NCBI RefSeq assembly: GCF_004135735.1
Contig: NZ_CP012670.1
Location: 2,542,001-2,606,000, forward strand
Direction of reading: 5' to 3'
Length of the DNA stretch: 64,000 nucleotides
Source: Sorangium cellulosum
Lineage (GTDB): Bacteria; Myxococcota_A; Polyangia; Polyangiales; Polyangiaceae
Part shown: piece after piece, positions 25,915 to 34,969 of the stretch
Position numbering within the stretch: position 1 is the stretch's first letter
Layout: every line of letters starts with the position of its first letter
Notes under the pieces: model-generated
Seen by the model: the letters and a program-made list of their open reading frames with translations, nothing else
The model's database searches: none
What the model was told of the DNA's origin: nothing
Program-made: the position numbers and the translations under genes

Positions 25915-28134
25915 ATGGTCGTTCACGTGCTCACACTACCCAGCGACGAGGAGATCCTCGGAGGTCTGCAGGGAGCGACGATCATCAGCGACCTGTCGTC
26001 CGACATCGGCTACCGGATCGTGTCGCTCGCCGGGGCCGGGGCGATGTTCATCTCGTACTACGCGCTCCGCACCGCGCCCGAGGGCGAGACCCCCGTCGTC
26101 GTCAAGATCCTCCGGCCGTCGCTCTTCCGGCAGCTCGGCCCGTCGGCGGCCGTGATCGTCAAGAAGGAGGCCGTGTCCCTCGGCCGCCTCAACGAGCAGG
26201 TCCCCCCGACGCCCTTCGTGGTCCGGCTCATCGACACCGGCACGTTCGCGGTGCGCCGCGGCACCAAGACGCTCGATCTGCCGTGGATCACGATCGAGTA
26301 CGTCCACGGCGGCGTCCAGGGCGTGACGCTCCGCCAGCGGGTGCAGGGGACCATCCAGGCCACGGGGTTCGCCTTCGATCCGGCGCGGGCGACGCGCGCG
26401 ATCGAGTGCATCTCGAGCGGGCTGTCGGCGGTGCACGAGGTGGGCGTCATCCACCGTCAGCTCACGCCGGAGAGCATCCTGTGCTGCGGCTCCGGCGACG
26501 AGGAGCTGTTCAAGATCAGCGACTTCGGCATGGCGCGGCCGCGGGGCATCCGGGAGACGATCATGGCCGGCGTCGTCGGCGGCTCGGGGGTCGTGCCGCC
26601 GGAGATGCTCTCCGCCGATCCGGGCACGATCGGCCCGTGGACCGACATCTTCAACCTCGCGTCGGTCATCTTCTTCCTGCTCACGGGCGAGGAGTACATC
26701 GTCGCGGAGTCGCAGGCGCAGGCGCTCATGGTCGCGATGGCGCGCACGCGCCGGAGCATCCTCGAGACGCGGTGGCTCCACCCCGCGCTGCGCGCGAACG
26801 ACCAGGCGTGCAAATCGATCGACTTCGCGCTGCGCTGGGCGTCGGCGGGCGAGGCGCAGGAGCGCCTCCAGGAGGCCGTGGCCGTGGCCGCCATGCTCTC
26901 GCCCTACCTCCGCCCCGCCTCGCCGATCTCCGCGCTGGAGCAGCGGATCGTGGCGAGCGCGGGCGAGCAGCGCGTCCGGTCCCAGGACGAGATCGGCCCC
27001 ATGACGATCCCGTCCACGCTCGTGAAGGCGCCGGCGCCGCTCAAGGGAGATCTCGGCCAGACGCTGCTCTCGAAGCGCTCGTCCAGCGCCGTCCGCCCGA
27101 GCCAGGACCGGGCGAGCCAGGACCGGGCGAGCCAGGACCGGGCGAGCCAGGATCGCGCGATCGAGGCCGAGGTCATCAGCGCGAGGCCGCGCGCCCTGAA
27201 GGAGGCGCCGCAGCGGGTGTCCGTGGTCGAGCGCTGGACGTGGAGCGTGCTGCACAACCCGAGCCTCGAGGCGGTCCTCCGGAGCGTGGCCTGGGACGGC
27301 TACGGCCGGTGCCTCGCGGCCGCGACGGGCGGGCTGCTCTTCTGGAACGGGACGAGCTGGAGCGAGGCGTCGTCCGGCGGCCTCCCGAGCCCCCAGGGCG
27401 TGCGCTTCGTGCACCGGATCGGGCCCGGCCGCTGGCTGCTCGGCGGCGACGCCTCGACGCTCGCCGTGTACACGACGGGCGGCGTCACCGGCGTCTTCCA
27501 GCTCCCGGGCGAGCCGCAGTCGCACGTCGCGCTGAGCGGCGATCTCGACGACATGGGCATCCTCGTCTCGACGACGCCGAGCGATCCGCGGCCGCTCTTG
27601 CACGCGTTCATCGCGAAGCGATGGCTGCGGCCGATGCCGGCCGACGGCGTCGCGTTCCTCGCGGCGGTCGCGCGGGTCGAGGACGAGCGGTGGCTGGTCG
27701 TCGGCCGGTCGACCACGGGCGAGGGGCTGGTGGCGCTCTACGCCCCGCTCGACTGGCACCTGGAGCGCATCCCCGCGCCGCCCGCGCGGGCGTTCGTCGC
27801 GTGCGCCGGGCGGCCGGACCTCGGCGTGGGCATCGCGGTGGGCGCGGAGGGGAGCGTCGTCTGGCGGTACGGGCAGAGCGTCTTCGCGGAGACGATCGAG
27901 CCGCGGCGCGCGCTCTCGGCGGCGACGATCGACGCGGAGGGCCGCGCCTGGGCGGGCAGCGCGGGGCGCATCTGGGTGCGGCGCGGCGGCATCCCGCCGA
28001 TGGCGGGCACGTGGGAGTGCGTCTGGGAGAACGACGCCTGGGTCGGCCCGGTCGTGTCGCTGTTCGTCGACTCGGAGGTCGTCGTCGCCATCACGGCCGA
28101 CGGGGGCATCATCGAGGGGCGCCTCGCGGGCTGA
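25915..28134 (+). CDS. Protein pseudokinase fused to a propeller-like domain
   Basis: A 739-residue protein. Residues about 20-350 are a Ser/Thr kinase fold: glycine loop SLAGAGAMF, Lys64 in VVVKIL and DFG at 203-205. The catalytic loop, however, reads IHRQLTPESI: Gln182 replaces the catalytic Asp, Thr the Lys and Ser the Asn of HRDLKPEN, so phosphotransfer is not expected although ATP binding may remain. Four SQDRA repeats follow (about 397-416). Residues 430-739 hold repeated WxxV, LFWNGTSWSEASS and GGDASTLAVYTTGG strands, like a beta-propeller of the kind that senses ligands. No membrane helix. Start ATG 25915; GTG 25930 is possible. Likely a scaffold or sensor. Confidence 0.85.
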   Translation: MVVHVLTLPSDEEILGGLQGATIISDLSSDIGYRIVSLAGAGAMFISYYALRTAPEGETPVVVKILRPSLFRQLGPSAAVIVKKEAVSLGRLNEQVPPTPFVVRLIDTGTFAVRRGTKTLDLPWITIEYVHGGVQGVTLRQRVQGTIQATGFAFDPARATRAIECISSGLSAVHEVGVIHRQLTPESILCCGSGDEELFKISDFGMARPRGIRETIMAGVVGGSGVVPPEMLSADPGTIGPWTDIFNLASVIFFLLTGEEYIVAESQAQALMVAMARTRRSILETRWLHPALRANDQACKSIDFALRWASAGEAQERLQEAVAVAAMLSPYLRPASPISALEQRIVASAGEQRVRSQDEIGPMTIPSTLVKAPAPLKGDLGQTLLSKRSSSAVRPSQDRASQDRASQDRASQDRAIEAEVISARPRALKEAPQRVSVVERWTWSVLHNPSLEAVLRSVAWDGYGRCLAAATGGLLFWNGTSWSEASSGGLPSPQGVRFVHRIGPGRWLLGGDASTLAVYTTGGVTGVFQLPGEPQSHVALSGDLDDMGILVSTTPSDPRPLLHAFIAKRWLRPMPADGVAFLAAVARVEDERWLVVGRSTTGEGLVALYAPLDWHLERIPAPPARAFVACAGRPDLGVGIAVGAEGSVVWRYGQSVFAETIEPRRALSAATIDAEGRAWAGSAGRIWVRRGGIPPMAGTWECVWENDAWVGPVVSLFVDSEVVVAITADGGIIEGRLAG
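27101..27160 (+). repeat. 15-bp coding repeat (SQDRA), 4 copies
   Basis: Four near-identical 15-bp units (gccaggaccgggcga) code for SQDRA in the linker between the pseudokinase and propeller-like halves. In-frame, recent expansion. Confidence 0.93.
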
Positions 28135-28290
28135 GGATCCCGGCCTCCCGCCTCGCCGGCCGAGGGGGTGCGTCCTCGGTCCGTTTCCTGCTTGCCTGCG
28201 CGCCACCCCCATCCACGCCGCCGCTTCGTGAGCCCGGCTGCGCCTGCGGCGCGTCCCGCCGGCGCGGGGCGGGGCAGAGGAGCATTCACG

Positions 28291-30591
28291 ATGGAGTACC
28301 GGAAACTCTGGATCGCGCTCGCGGTGGTGGTGCTGGGATCCTTCGCCGTGCTCAGCGGCGTGGGGCTCCGGGCCGTGAGCGCCGGGCCCCCGATCCCCGC
28401 GCGCGTGGTCAGCGCCGACGGCCGGACGCTGTTCGACGGCGAGACGATCCTGGACGGCCAGAACGTGTGGCAATCGATCGGCGGCCAGGAGATCGGGTCG
28501 ATCTGGGGGCACGGCGCCTACGTCGCGCCGGACTGGACCGCCGACTGGCTCCATCGCGAGGCGGTCTTCGTCCTCGACCGGTGGGCGCAGGAGGAGGGCG
28601 CCCCGGCGTTCGCGGCGCTCGACGCCGAGCGGCAGGCGGCGCTGCGGGCCCGGCTCGAGGACCGGATGCGCCGGAACACCTACGACGCCGCGCAGGGCAC
28701 GATCACCGTCGATCCCGCGCGCGCCGCGGCGTTCGACGCCCTGGCCGCGCACTACGCGAGCGTCTTCGGGGAGGGGCGCGACGAGTACGCCATCCCGCGG
28801 GGCGCGCTCGTCGACCCCGACAGGCAGCGGGCGATGGCGGCCTTCTTCTGGTGGACCGCCTGGGCCTCCGCGGCGGAGCGCCCCGGCGAGCACGTCTCGT
28901 ACACGCAGAACTGGCCGCACGAGCCGCTCGTCGGCAACCGGCCGACCGGCGAGTCGGTGGTCTGGAGCGTGGTGAGCTTCGTCCTGCTCCTCGCCGGCGT
29001 CGGCGGCATGGTGTGGTATTTCGCCGCACGTGAGCGCGAGCCTGAGCCCGCGCGCCCGCCCGGCAAGGATCCGCTCCTCGGCCTGCGCCCGACGCCCTCG
29101 CAGCGGGCGACGGTCCCCTACTTCTTCGTGGTCGCGGCGCTCTGGGTCGTCCAGGTCGCGCTCGGCGCGGTCACGGCGCACTACGGGGTCGAGGGATCCG
29201 GCTTCTACGGCATCCCGCTGGATCGCTGGCTGCCGTACTCCGTGACGCGGACGTGGCACGTGCAGCTCGGCATCTTCTGGATCGCGACGTCGTGGCTCGC
29301 CACGGGGCTCTACGTCGCGCCGGCGGTGGGCGGCGTCGAGCCGAGGGGGCAGCGGCTCGGCGTCCTGCTCCTGTTCGGCGCGCTGGTCGTCGTGGTCGTG
29401 GGATCGCTCGCGGGCGAGTGGCTGGGCATCCACCAGCGGCTCGGCGAGCACTGGTTCTGGTTCGGCGCGCAGGGGTACGAGTACGTCGATCTCGGCCGCT
29501 TCTGGCAGATCCTGCTCTTCGGCGGGCTCGTGTTCTGGTTCTGGCTCATGATGCGCGCCCTCCGGCCGGCGCTCGCCCGCCGCGACGAGAGCCGCCCGCT
29601 GCTCCTCCTGTTCGTCCTCGCGAGCCTCGCCATCCCGCTCTTCTACGCCGCCGGCCTGCTGTACGGACAGCGGAGCCCGCTGGTCACGGCCGAGTACTGG
29701 CGGTGGTGGGTCGTCCACCTCTGGGTCGAGGGGTTCTTCGAGGTGTTCGCCACGGTCGTGATCGCGTTCCTGTTCGCCCGCCTCCAGCTCATCGGCGTGC
29801 GGCCGGCGACGTACGCCGTGCTGTTCTCCACCGTGGTGTTCCTCTCCGGCGGCATCATCGGCACGTTCCACCACCTCTACTTCACGGGGGTCCCGAGCTC
29901 GGTGCTCGCGCTCGGCGCGGTGTTCAGCGCCCTCGAGGTCGTGCCGCTCGTGCTCATCGGCTTCGAGGCCTGGGGGAACCTCCGTATCGCGCGCGGGAGC
30001 GAGCTGACCGCCTGGATCGGCGCCTACAAGTGGCCGATCTACTTCTTCGTGGCGGTGGCGTTCTGGAACTTCGTGGGCGCGGGGCTGTTCGGGTTCTTCA
30101 TCAACCCGCCGATCGCGCTCTATTACATGCAGGGGCTCAACACGACGCCTGTCCACGGCCACACGGCGCTCTTCGGCGTCTACGGGATGCTGGGCCTCGG
30201 GCTGACGCTCTTCTGCCTGCGCGCGCTCAAGCCCGGGCTCGCCTGGAAGGAGCGCGCGCTCTCCGCCGCGTTCTGGCTGATCAACGGCGGGCTCCTCCTC
30301 ATGGTGCTCCTGAGCCTGCTGCCCATCGGCCTGCTCCAGGCGTGGGCCGCGGTCGAGCACGGCACGTGGTACGCGCGCTCGGCGGAGTTCCTGCAGACCG
30401 GGCTGATGGACCGGCTGCGGTGGCTGCGCGTGATCGGGGACACGCTGTTCGCGATCGGCGCGCTCCTGCTCGGCTGGTTCGTCCTCGGCCTCTGGACCGG
30501 CCGGTCGTTCGATCGGGCGGGGGGGCGCGTGGAGGAGGGGGAGTCCGGGATCCACCCCGCCCCCACGTCGCGCGGGTCGGCCGCGGAGTGA
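28291..30591 (+). CDS. norZ: Quinol-dependent nitric oxide reductase (qNor)
   Basis: A 766-residue integral membrane enzyme that reduces 2 NO to N2O with electrons from quinol. The long N-terminal extension (about 1-240: DGQNVWQSIGGQEIGSIWGHG, then two hydrophobic helices) without a CxxCH heme motif marks the single-subunit qNor rather than cNorB. The NorB core has about 12 more helices with the heme and FeB ligands: HVQLG (His about 323), VVHLWVEGFFE (His and Glu), FHHLYF (two His) and VHGHTAL (two His). The ATG at 28291 follows agagg. No norC, norD, norQ or NO-responsive regulator lies nearby, so a stand-alone detoxifying role is likely. Confidence 0.96.
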   Translation: MEYRKLWIALAVVVLGSFAVLSGVGLRAVSAGPPIPARVVSADGRTLFDGETILDGQNVWQSIGGQEIGSIWGHGAYVAPDWTADWLHREAVFVLDRWAQEEGAPAFAALDAERQAALRARLEDRMRRNTYDAAQGTITVDPARAAAFDALAAHYASVFGEGRDEYAIPRGALVDPDRQRAMAAFFWWTAWASAAERPGEHVSYTQNWPHEPLVGNRPTGESVVWSVVSFVLLLAGVGGMVWYFAAREREPEPARPPGKDPLLGLRPTPSQRATVPYFFVVAALWVVQVALGAVTAHYGVEGSGFYGIPLDRWLPYSVTRTWHVQLGIFWIATSWLATGLYVAPAVGGVEPRGQRLGVLLLFGALVVVVVGSLAGEWLGIHQRLGEHWFWFGAQGYEYVDLGRFWQILLFGGLVFWFWLMMRALRPALARRDESRPLLLLFVLASLAIPLFYAAGLLYGQRSPLVTAEYWRWWVVHLWVEGFFEVFATVVIAFLFARLQLIGVRPATYAVLFSTVVFLSGGIIGTFHHLYFTGVPSSVLALGAVFSALEVVPLVLIGFEAWGNLRIARGSELTAWIGAYKWPIYFFVAVAFWNFVGAGLFGFFINPPIALYYMQGLNTTPVHGHTALFGVYGMLGLGLTLFCLRALKPGLAWKERALSAAFWLINGGLLLMVLLSLLPIGLLQAWAAVEHGTWYARSAEFLQTGLMDRLRWLRVIGDTLFAIGALLLGWFVLGLWTGRSFDRAGGRVEEGESGIHPAPTSRGSAAE

Positions 30592-30595
30592 CCCG

Positions 30596-33073
30596 TCAGC
30601 CGCGCGCGTCCCGCGGCGCGCGGTACCTCGCCACGACCACCGTGATGTCGTCGTCGGGGCTCGTCGACCAGCTCTCGACGTCCCGGAGGATCCGGTCGCG
30701 GATGACGTCGACGGGCGCGGCCTGCGTGGCCTCGACGGCCGCGCAGAGCCGCTCCACCCCGAACTGCTCCCGGTGCGCGTTCCGCGCCTCGGTCACCCCG
30801 TCGCTGTAGAGCACGAGGACGTCGCCGTCCTCGAGGACGAACTCGGCGTCGCGCGTCATCGCGTCGATGGCGGGCAGGATGCCGACCCAGACCCCGGAGC
30901 TCGGGATGCACTCGCAGCGCCCCGTCCTCGCGCGGCACACGAGGAGGTCCTCGTGCGCGCCGGCGAACGTCACACGCCCGCCCCGCTCGTACCGGAGCAG
31001 GACCAGGGTCGCGTGCTCGTCGCGCTTCAGCCGATCGCGGATGTTCTCGTGGATGGCCCGGTTGAGCGCCGAGATCACCGCGCTCGGGCTGGCGGTCGGC
31101 TCCCGCCGCGTCAGCGCCGCGACCATGCCCTGGATCATCAGCATGACCAGCCCCGCCGCGAGCCCGTGCCCCGCGACGTCGCCGATCCCGAGCCAGCCGC
31201 CCTGCGGCGTCGGGAGCACGTCGTAGTAGTCGCCGCCGACCTCGGCCGTCGGCTTCATGGCCGCGCTGAGCTCGAGCCCGTCCACCCGCAGCGTCGCGGG
31301 CAGGAGCGCGGTCTGGATGTGCTCCGCGACGACGCTCTCCTGGCGGGCCTGCTCCTGCTCCAGCCGCTCGCGGATCTCCACCTGCCGGACGATCTCCCGG
31401 TGCATCGACACCGCCTTCATCGCGGAGCCGATCTGGAGGCGCACGCCGTCGTAGACCACCTCGTTGGCGCCGCTGTTGACCACCGCGACGCCGAAATTCT
31501 CGGCGTCGCCGAACGCGAGCGGCATGGCGATCATGCTCCAGCGATCCACGGAGCTCAGGAAGCCGGGCGGGGCGAGGGAGCGAGACGGAAAGCTCGCGGG
31601 CGGGGGCTCCACCTCGCGGCCGTGCTCCATCAAGAAGAGCGACTTCAGCGTGGCGCGCTGCGGGTCGTCGTAGAGCGACACGGCGACGTGCGTGAGATCC
31701 AGCCGGGGCAGCTCCGACGCCAGCGTGCGCCGGAGCAAGGGCAGGCTCAGGCACGTCGAGAAGCACATCCCGGTCCAGCTCAGGTTGATCGAGGCGCGCT
31801 CCAGGTAGAGCCGCCTCTCCCCCTCGGCGCGCACGGACGCGTGGCTGATGAGGACGCGGCTCTCGTGCCAGAGCCGCTCGAGGCCGGCCCCGGGCGCGCC
31901 CTCCGGCGCGCCGATCCGCTCGCGGAGCAGCGTGATCGCGCGCTGGAACTGGTCGAGGGCGACGCCCTCGCGCCCGGCCGCGTCGAGGAGCGCCTGCAGG
32001 GCCAAAAGGAAGCGGCCCTCCCGCCCGGCGAGCTCCTCCTCGAGCGCCGAGAGCAGCTCGCCCGGCCAGCCCTCGAGCGGGGCGGCCGAGTGCGTCACGG
32101 CCTGCGCGAGCGCGCGCGCGAGGTCCTCCCGCTGGCCTCCGAGCGAGCGGGAGGGCGCGGCGCGCGCCGGGGCCTCCCCGCTCGCGCGCGGGGAGGCCGC
32201 CGCGTAGTACCCGCAGCCGCACGACTCGCGCCGCGTGACCTCGACCGGCAGGAGGCTGCGCTCGGGGACGCGCTCGCCGCCGAGCTGGCGCAGGACCGTC
32301 GTGACCGCGAGCGCCCCGAGCTCCTTGATCGGCTGGCGGACGGTCGTCAGGGACGGCCTCGTGACGCGCGAGACGGCGACGTCGTCGAACCCGCACACGA
32401 GGACGTCGGCCGGGACGTCGAGGCCGTGCGCCTTCAGCGCGTCCATCGCGCCGAGGGCCATGTTGTCGTTCCCGGCGACGACCGCGTCGAGGTCGACCCG
32501 GCGCGCGAGGAGCTCGCGCATCGCGCGGCGGCCGCCGTCGATCATGAAATCGCCGAACACGAAGAGGCGCTCGTCGCAGGGGAGGCCGCGCGCCGCGAGC
32601 GCCCTCCTGTAGGCGTCGGCGCGCACGTTCGCCTCCTCGTTGCTGGCCGGCCCGCTGATGTACGCGACGCGCCGGCAGCCGTGGTCGTCCAGCACGTGCG
32701 CGACCACGGCCTCCGCCCCGCGGGCGTTGTCGACGATGACGCTCGGGATGCCGTCCACGACGAGCCCCACGCTGCACATGGGCAGCGGCGCGTAGGACCG
32801 GCAGAACGCGCGCGCGTCCTCGACGCCGAGGTGGTTGGTGAGCGCGGACGTGACGACCACCACGGCGTCGACCGCGTCGGCGCTGATGAGCGGGTAGATG
32901 TTGCTCCGGGCCGTCAGGGCGTAGCCCGGGCGGGCGAGCGACTCTCCGAAGGCGACCACGAGGTTGACGTCGTGCGCCTCGGCGGCGCGCTCGACCCCGA
33001 AGCGCACCTCGGACTGGTACTCGCCGCACAGGTAATCGATGAGGAGGGCGATTGTCGGCCGCTTTGCCGCCAT
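30596..33073 (-). CDS. Substrate-binding-domain / PP2C (SpoIIE-type) phosphatase
   Basis: An 825-residue signalling protein. Residues 1-280 are a LacI/RbsB-type substrate-binding domain (PTIALLIDYLCGEYQSEV, VVVVTSALTNH, VAYISGPASNEEA, VCGFDDVAVSR) that lacks the usual helix-turn-helix and ends with SCGCGYY. A region resembling a GAF-type sensor follows, then a coiled coil (REIVRQVEIRERLEQEQ). Residues about 580-825 are a PP2C/SpoIIE phosphatase with metal-binding VGGDYYDV, GIGDVAGHG and DDDITVVV. The domain order suggests a sugar or small ligand controls dephosphorylation of a partner-switch protein. ATG 33073 is preferred; GTG 33094 is possible. It follows the ATPase gene by about 37 bp. Confidence 0.9.
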   Translation of the reverse strand: MAAKRPTIALLIDYLCGEYQSEVRFGVERAAEAHDVNLVVAFGESLARPGYALTARSNIYPLISADAVDAVVVVTSALTNHLGVEDARAFCRSYAPLPMCSVGLVVDGIPSVIVDNARGAEAVVAHVLDDHGCRRVAYISGPASNEEANVRADAYRRALAARGLPCDERLFVFGDFMIDGGRRAMRELLARRVDLDAVVAGNDNMALGAMDALKAHGLDVPADVLVCGFDDVAVSRVTRPSLTTVRQPIKELGALAVTTVLRQLGGERVPERSLLPVEVTRRESCGCGYYAAASPRASGEAPARAAPSRSLGGQREDLARALAQAVTHSAAPLEGWPGELLSALEEELAGREGRFLLALQALLDAAGREGVALDQFQRAITLLRERIGAPEGAPGAGLERLWHESRVLISHASVRAEGERRLYLERASINLSWTGMCFSTCLSLPLLRRTLASELPRLDLTHVAVSLYDDPQRATLKSLFLMEHGREVEPPPASFPSRSLAPPGFLSSVDRWSMIAMPLAFGDAENFGVAVVNSGANEVVYDGVRLQIGSAMKAVSMHREIVRQVEIRERLEQEQARQESVVAEHIQTALLPATLRVDGLELSAAMKPTAEVGGDYYDVLPTPQGGWLGIGDVAGHGLAAGLVMLMIQGMVAALTRREPTASPSAVISALNRAIHENIRDRLKRDEHATLVLLRYERGGRVTFAGAHEDLLVCRARTGRCECIPSSGVWVGILPAIDAMTRDAEFVLEDGDVLVLYSDGVTEARNAHREQFGVERLCAAVEATQAAPVDVIRDRILRDVESWSTSPDDDITVVVARYRAPRDARG

Positions 33074-33109
33074 GGTCAGTGGCTCTTCGTACACCTTCTC
33101 GCGGCGGGC

Positions 33110-33691
33110 TCAACCCTCTAGCCGCTCCTCGGCCCTCCATCGCTGGAGCGGCGCGTGCGCGGTGATCGTCAGCTCGTTGCCCTCGATCTTGTAGTCGACG
33201 TCGAGCCCCCCCTCGGCCCGGACGCGCGCCAGGCCCAGGCCCGAGACCCCCTCGAGCGTCGCGGTCTCGGTGATGAGCTCGTCGTAGTGCTTCAGGGGGT
33301 CGATCGCGGTCTTGAGGTCCAGGAGCCTCTTCTCGACCTCGCGCAGGCGCTCCGGAGACGCCTCGTTGCGCGCGCGGATCTTCATGATGTGCGACGTGTC
33401 GTCCTCCTCCAGCGCGAGCTCGAGGCTGACGCGGGGGCCGGTCGAGTACTTGGTGATGTTCTCCGCGAGCTCGTGCGCGGCCATGTAGAACCGCGAGCTC
33501 ACGTTCGCGTCGTCCAGCACCGCGCCGCAGAAGCTGGACACCAGCCTCAGCACCGCGGTCGCCAGCCGTTCACTCGGAAAGAAGGTGATGCAGAGGAACA
33601 GCGAGGCGCTCTGCGTGGGTTCGGGCGATGACACAGCAGCCGAGTCTACGCCGTCCGCGCGGCAGCGCCAACCACGACCTCGAGGCGACAT
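33110..33691 (-). CDS. Histidine-kinase-like ATPase (anti-sigma/partner-switch type regulator)
   Basis: About 193 residues; the core from CITFFPSERLATAVLRLVSS resembles the slr1658-like ATPase regulators found beside SpoIIE phosphatases. The N-box is present (AAHELAENITKYS), followed by a long central helix (SPERLREVEKRLLDL) and GVSGLGLARVRAEGG. No transmembrane or receiver part exists. Start uncertain: ATG 33691 or GTG 33634 (VSSPEPTQS); the core starts after either. It is upstream of, and probably co-transcribed with, the substrate-binding/PP2C gene. Together they look like the kinase and phosphatase arms of a partner-switching circuit, but no anti-sigma-antagonist gene is visible. Confidence 0.75.
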   Translation of the reverse strand: MSPRGRGWRCRADGVDSAAVSSPEPTQSASLFLCITFFPSERLATAVLRLVSSFCGAVLDDANVSSRFYMAAHELAENITKYSTGPRVSLELALEEDDTSHIMKIRARNEASPERLREVEKRLLDLKTAIDPLKHYDELITETATLEGVSGLGLARVRAEGGLDVDYKIEGNELTITAHAPLQRWRAEERLEG

Positions 33692-34447
33692 GAGGACGGC
33701 GCGCATGTGGGCGGTGCCCGGCCGCGAGGCAGACAGTCCTCCCACCCCGCGCGCGCTGCGTGCTGCCCCACCGCGCCGCCGCGCCGCTCTCAGGAGGCCA
33801 ACGATGCGATGTGCTGGAAGGCCGCAGCGGCGCCCACACGGCCCCCAGCGCGCCGCGCGCACCTTGCGGCATCAGACCGGCGCGCGCCCCCTGCTCCGCC
33901 GCGCCTGGACGCTACGGCGGGGCGCGTCGAGCGCGCGAGATCGCGTGGAGAATGCCGGAGGTCTCGGTCGAGCCAGCCGGCGGCGTGTGCCCGATCGCGG
34001 CGCCGATCACCTGGCGGGTGAGCTCGTCTCGCCCGGGCCCCACCTTCTCTTTCACTGTGCCCTCTGCGTCTCTGCGATTCATTCCTGTTCTTTCGACACG
34101 ATGGATGCTCCGGCTGCGTCGCTCCGTGCGGTTTTTCCAACCATCACCGGTCGCCGCGCTCATCACAGCAGGAAGGAGCGCCGATGAGCTGTCGATGCAG
34201 CGCCATTTTGCCCGCGGAGCGAGGCGCGAGCGGCCTCTCGCCGCTGACGCGCCCATGGATTGGCGCCCTGTTCTGGCCGTCGACTCGGCGGCGCAGCGCA
34301 CGGGGGGCGGATCGTGGCGCCGGCGGCGCCGTTCGAGCCGCTCGTGCGGCCCGCGGAGCGGTGGCCGGTGGCGCGGCGGGCGGTGCGGAGCGCCGGCGCA
34401 CCGCTCGGCTCGCCGCCGCGCGCCGTGGTCTGCGCTAGTGTGGCGCC
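33692..34447. other. Gene-poor spacer upstream of the split ATPase gene
   Basis: No intact gene is recognised in this 756-bp stretch. It holds the decayed GxxExxR remnant (33993-34082). The presumed promoter of the ATPase/TPR operon should lie towards its right end, but no convincing -35/-10 is seen. Confidence 0.5.
33993..34082 (-). pseudogene. Remnant of a GxxExxR protein
   Basis: From the ATG at 34082 the minus strand reads MNRRDAEGTVKEKVGPG then RDELTRQVIGAAI, the typical N-terminus of the small GxxExxR proteins common in Sorangium-like genomes. After IGAAI (near 33993) the similarity stops and the frame runs into unrelated sequence; the GxxExxR core itself is missing. A truncated leftover. 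Confidence 0.6.
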
Positions 34448-34547
34448 GTGTCACGGCGAGACGTTTGGGAGCAGATCTACCGCCGCTTCGATCCCGTGGA
34501 GCCGGTGAAAGACCCTGCCTGGCGTGCTCCCCGGTCGCATACGCCGG
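34448..34547 (+). pseudogene. 5' fragment of the transposon-split ATPase gene
   Basis: From GTG 34448 the frame reads VSRRDVWEQIYRRFDP then VEPVKDPAWRAPRSHTP and runs into the transposon at 34548. An in-frame TAG lies 12 bases before the GTG, so this is the only plausible start. Joining base 34547 to 38261 (removing the element and one GCCGG copy) continues the same frame into VDVIARRLDLPFADPR and the Walker A motif of the 3' fragment. This shows that the two pieces were one gene. Alone it encodes only 33 residues of the original protein. Confidence 0.88.
34543..34547. repeat. Left copy of 5-bp target-site duplication GCCGG
   Basis: GCCGG directly abuts the left transposon end (TGTTAC from 34548). 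The identical GCCGG abuts the right end at 38256-38260. Confidence 0.92.
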
Positions 34548-34573
34548 TGTTACTGAGCACCGTTGTTGATGCC
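34548..34573 (+). repeat. Left terminal inverted repeat of the transposon
   Basis: Blocks TGTTACTGAGC and TTGATGcC are shared with the right end in inverted orientation; the bases between the blocks differ. Confidence 0.9.
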
Positions 34574-34969
34574 AACGGTGCGCTTGTCGATCCAGCTCTT
34601 TGACGGCGGGGCGGCCGGCCTACCGCAGCGTGCCATCGCAGAGGCGGATCATGCTCGATGGCGGCGTTGCCTGGGGGCGGCAAGCCGTCAGGGCGCTCAC
34701 CGAGTACGCATTACGTCGAGCGCGACAAAATTCTCAGCGTAGCTCCTGCTGAAGCGACAGCGGCGGCGAGTGGTGGCTCCTACGCCCCAGCGGGCATGGT
34801 GCATTCCGTTCACCCATCTAAAATTACCAGCACGACTCCTCGCCCGTCCGCATAGCGAACGGGGTAGGTCAGCGGCTGGAGCGGAGCATCGGCGCGGTGC
34901 CGGCCACAAAATAGGCGACGGGAGGAGCTCGTTTGGCGGCGTGCCCCCTCCCGTCGTGCTCCGAATCGC
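34574..34969. other. Non-coding left end of the transposon
   Basis: About 400 bp with no convincing gene, visibly less GC-rich in places (aaaattaccagc and surroundings near 34820) than the host DNA. Presumably holds transposase-binding sites and the promoter for the element's genes. A second GATGGC-type word near 34656 could be an internal binding site. Confidence 0.5.

Noticed and set aside
33912..34454. Intact gene of about 180 residues on the minus strand
   Set aside because: Only the short GxxExxR N-terminal piece is recognisable; the rest has no similarity, and the frame also crosses the start of the split ATPase gene.
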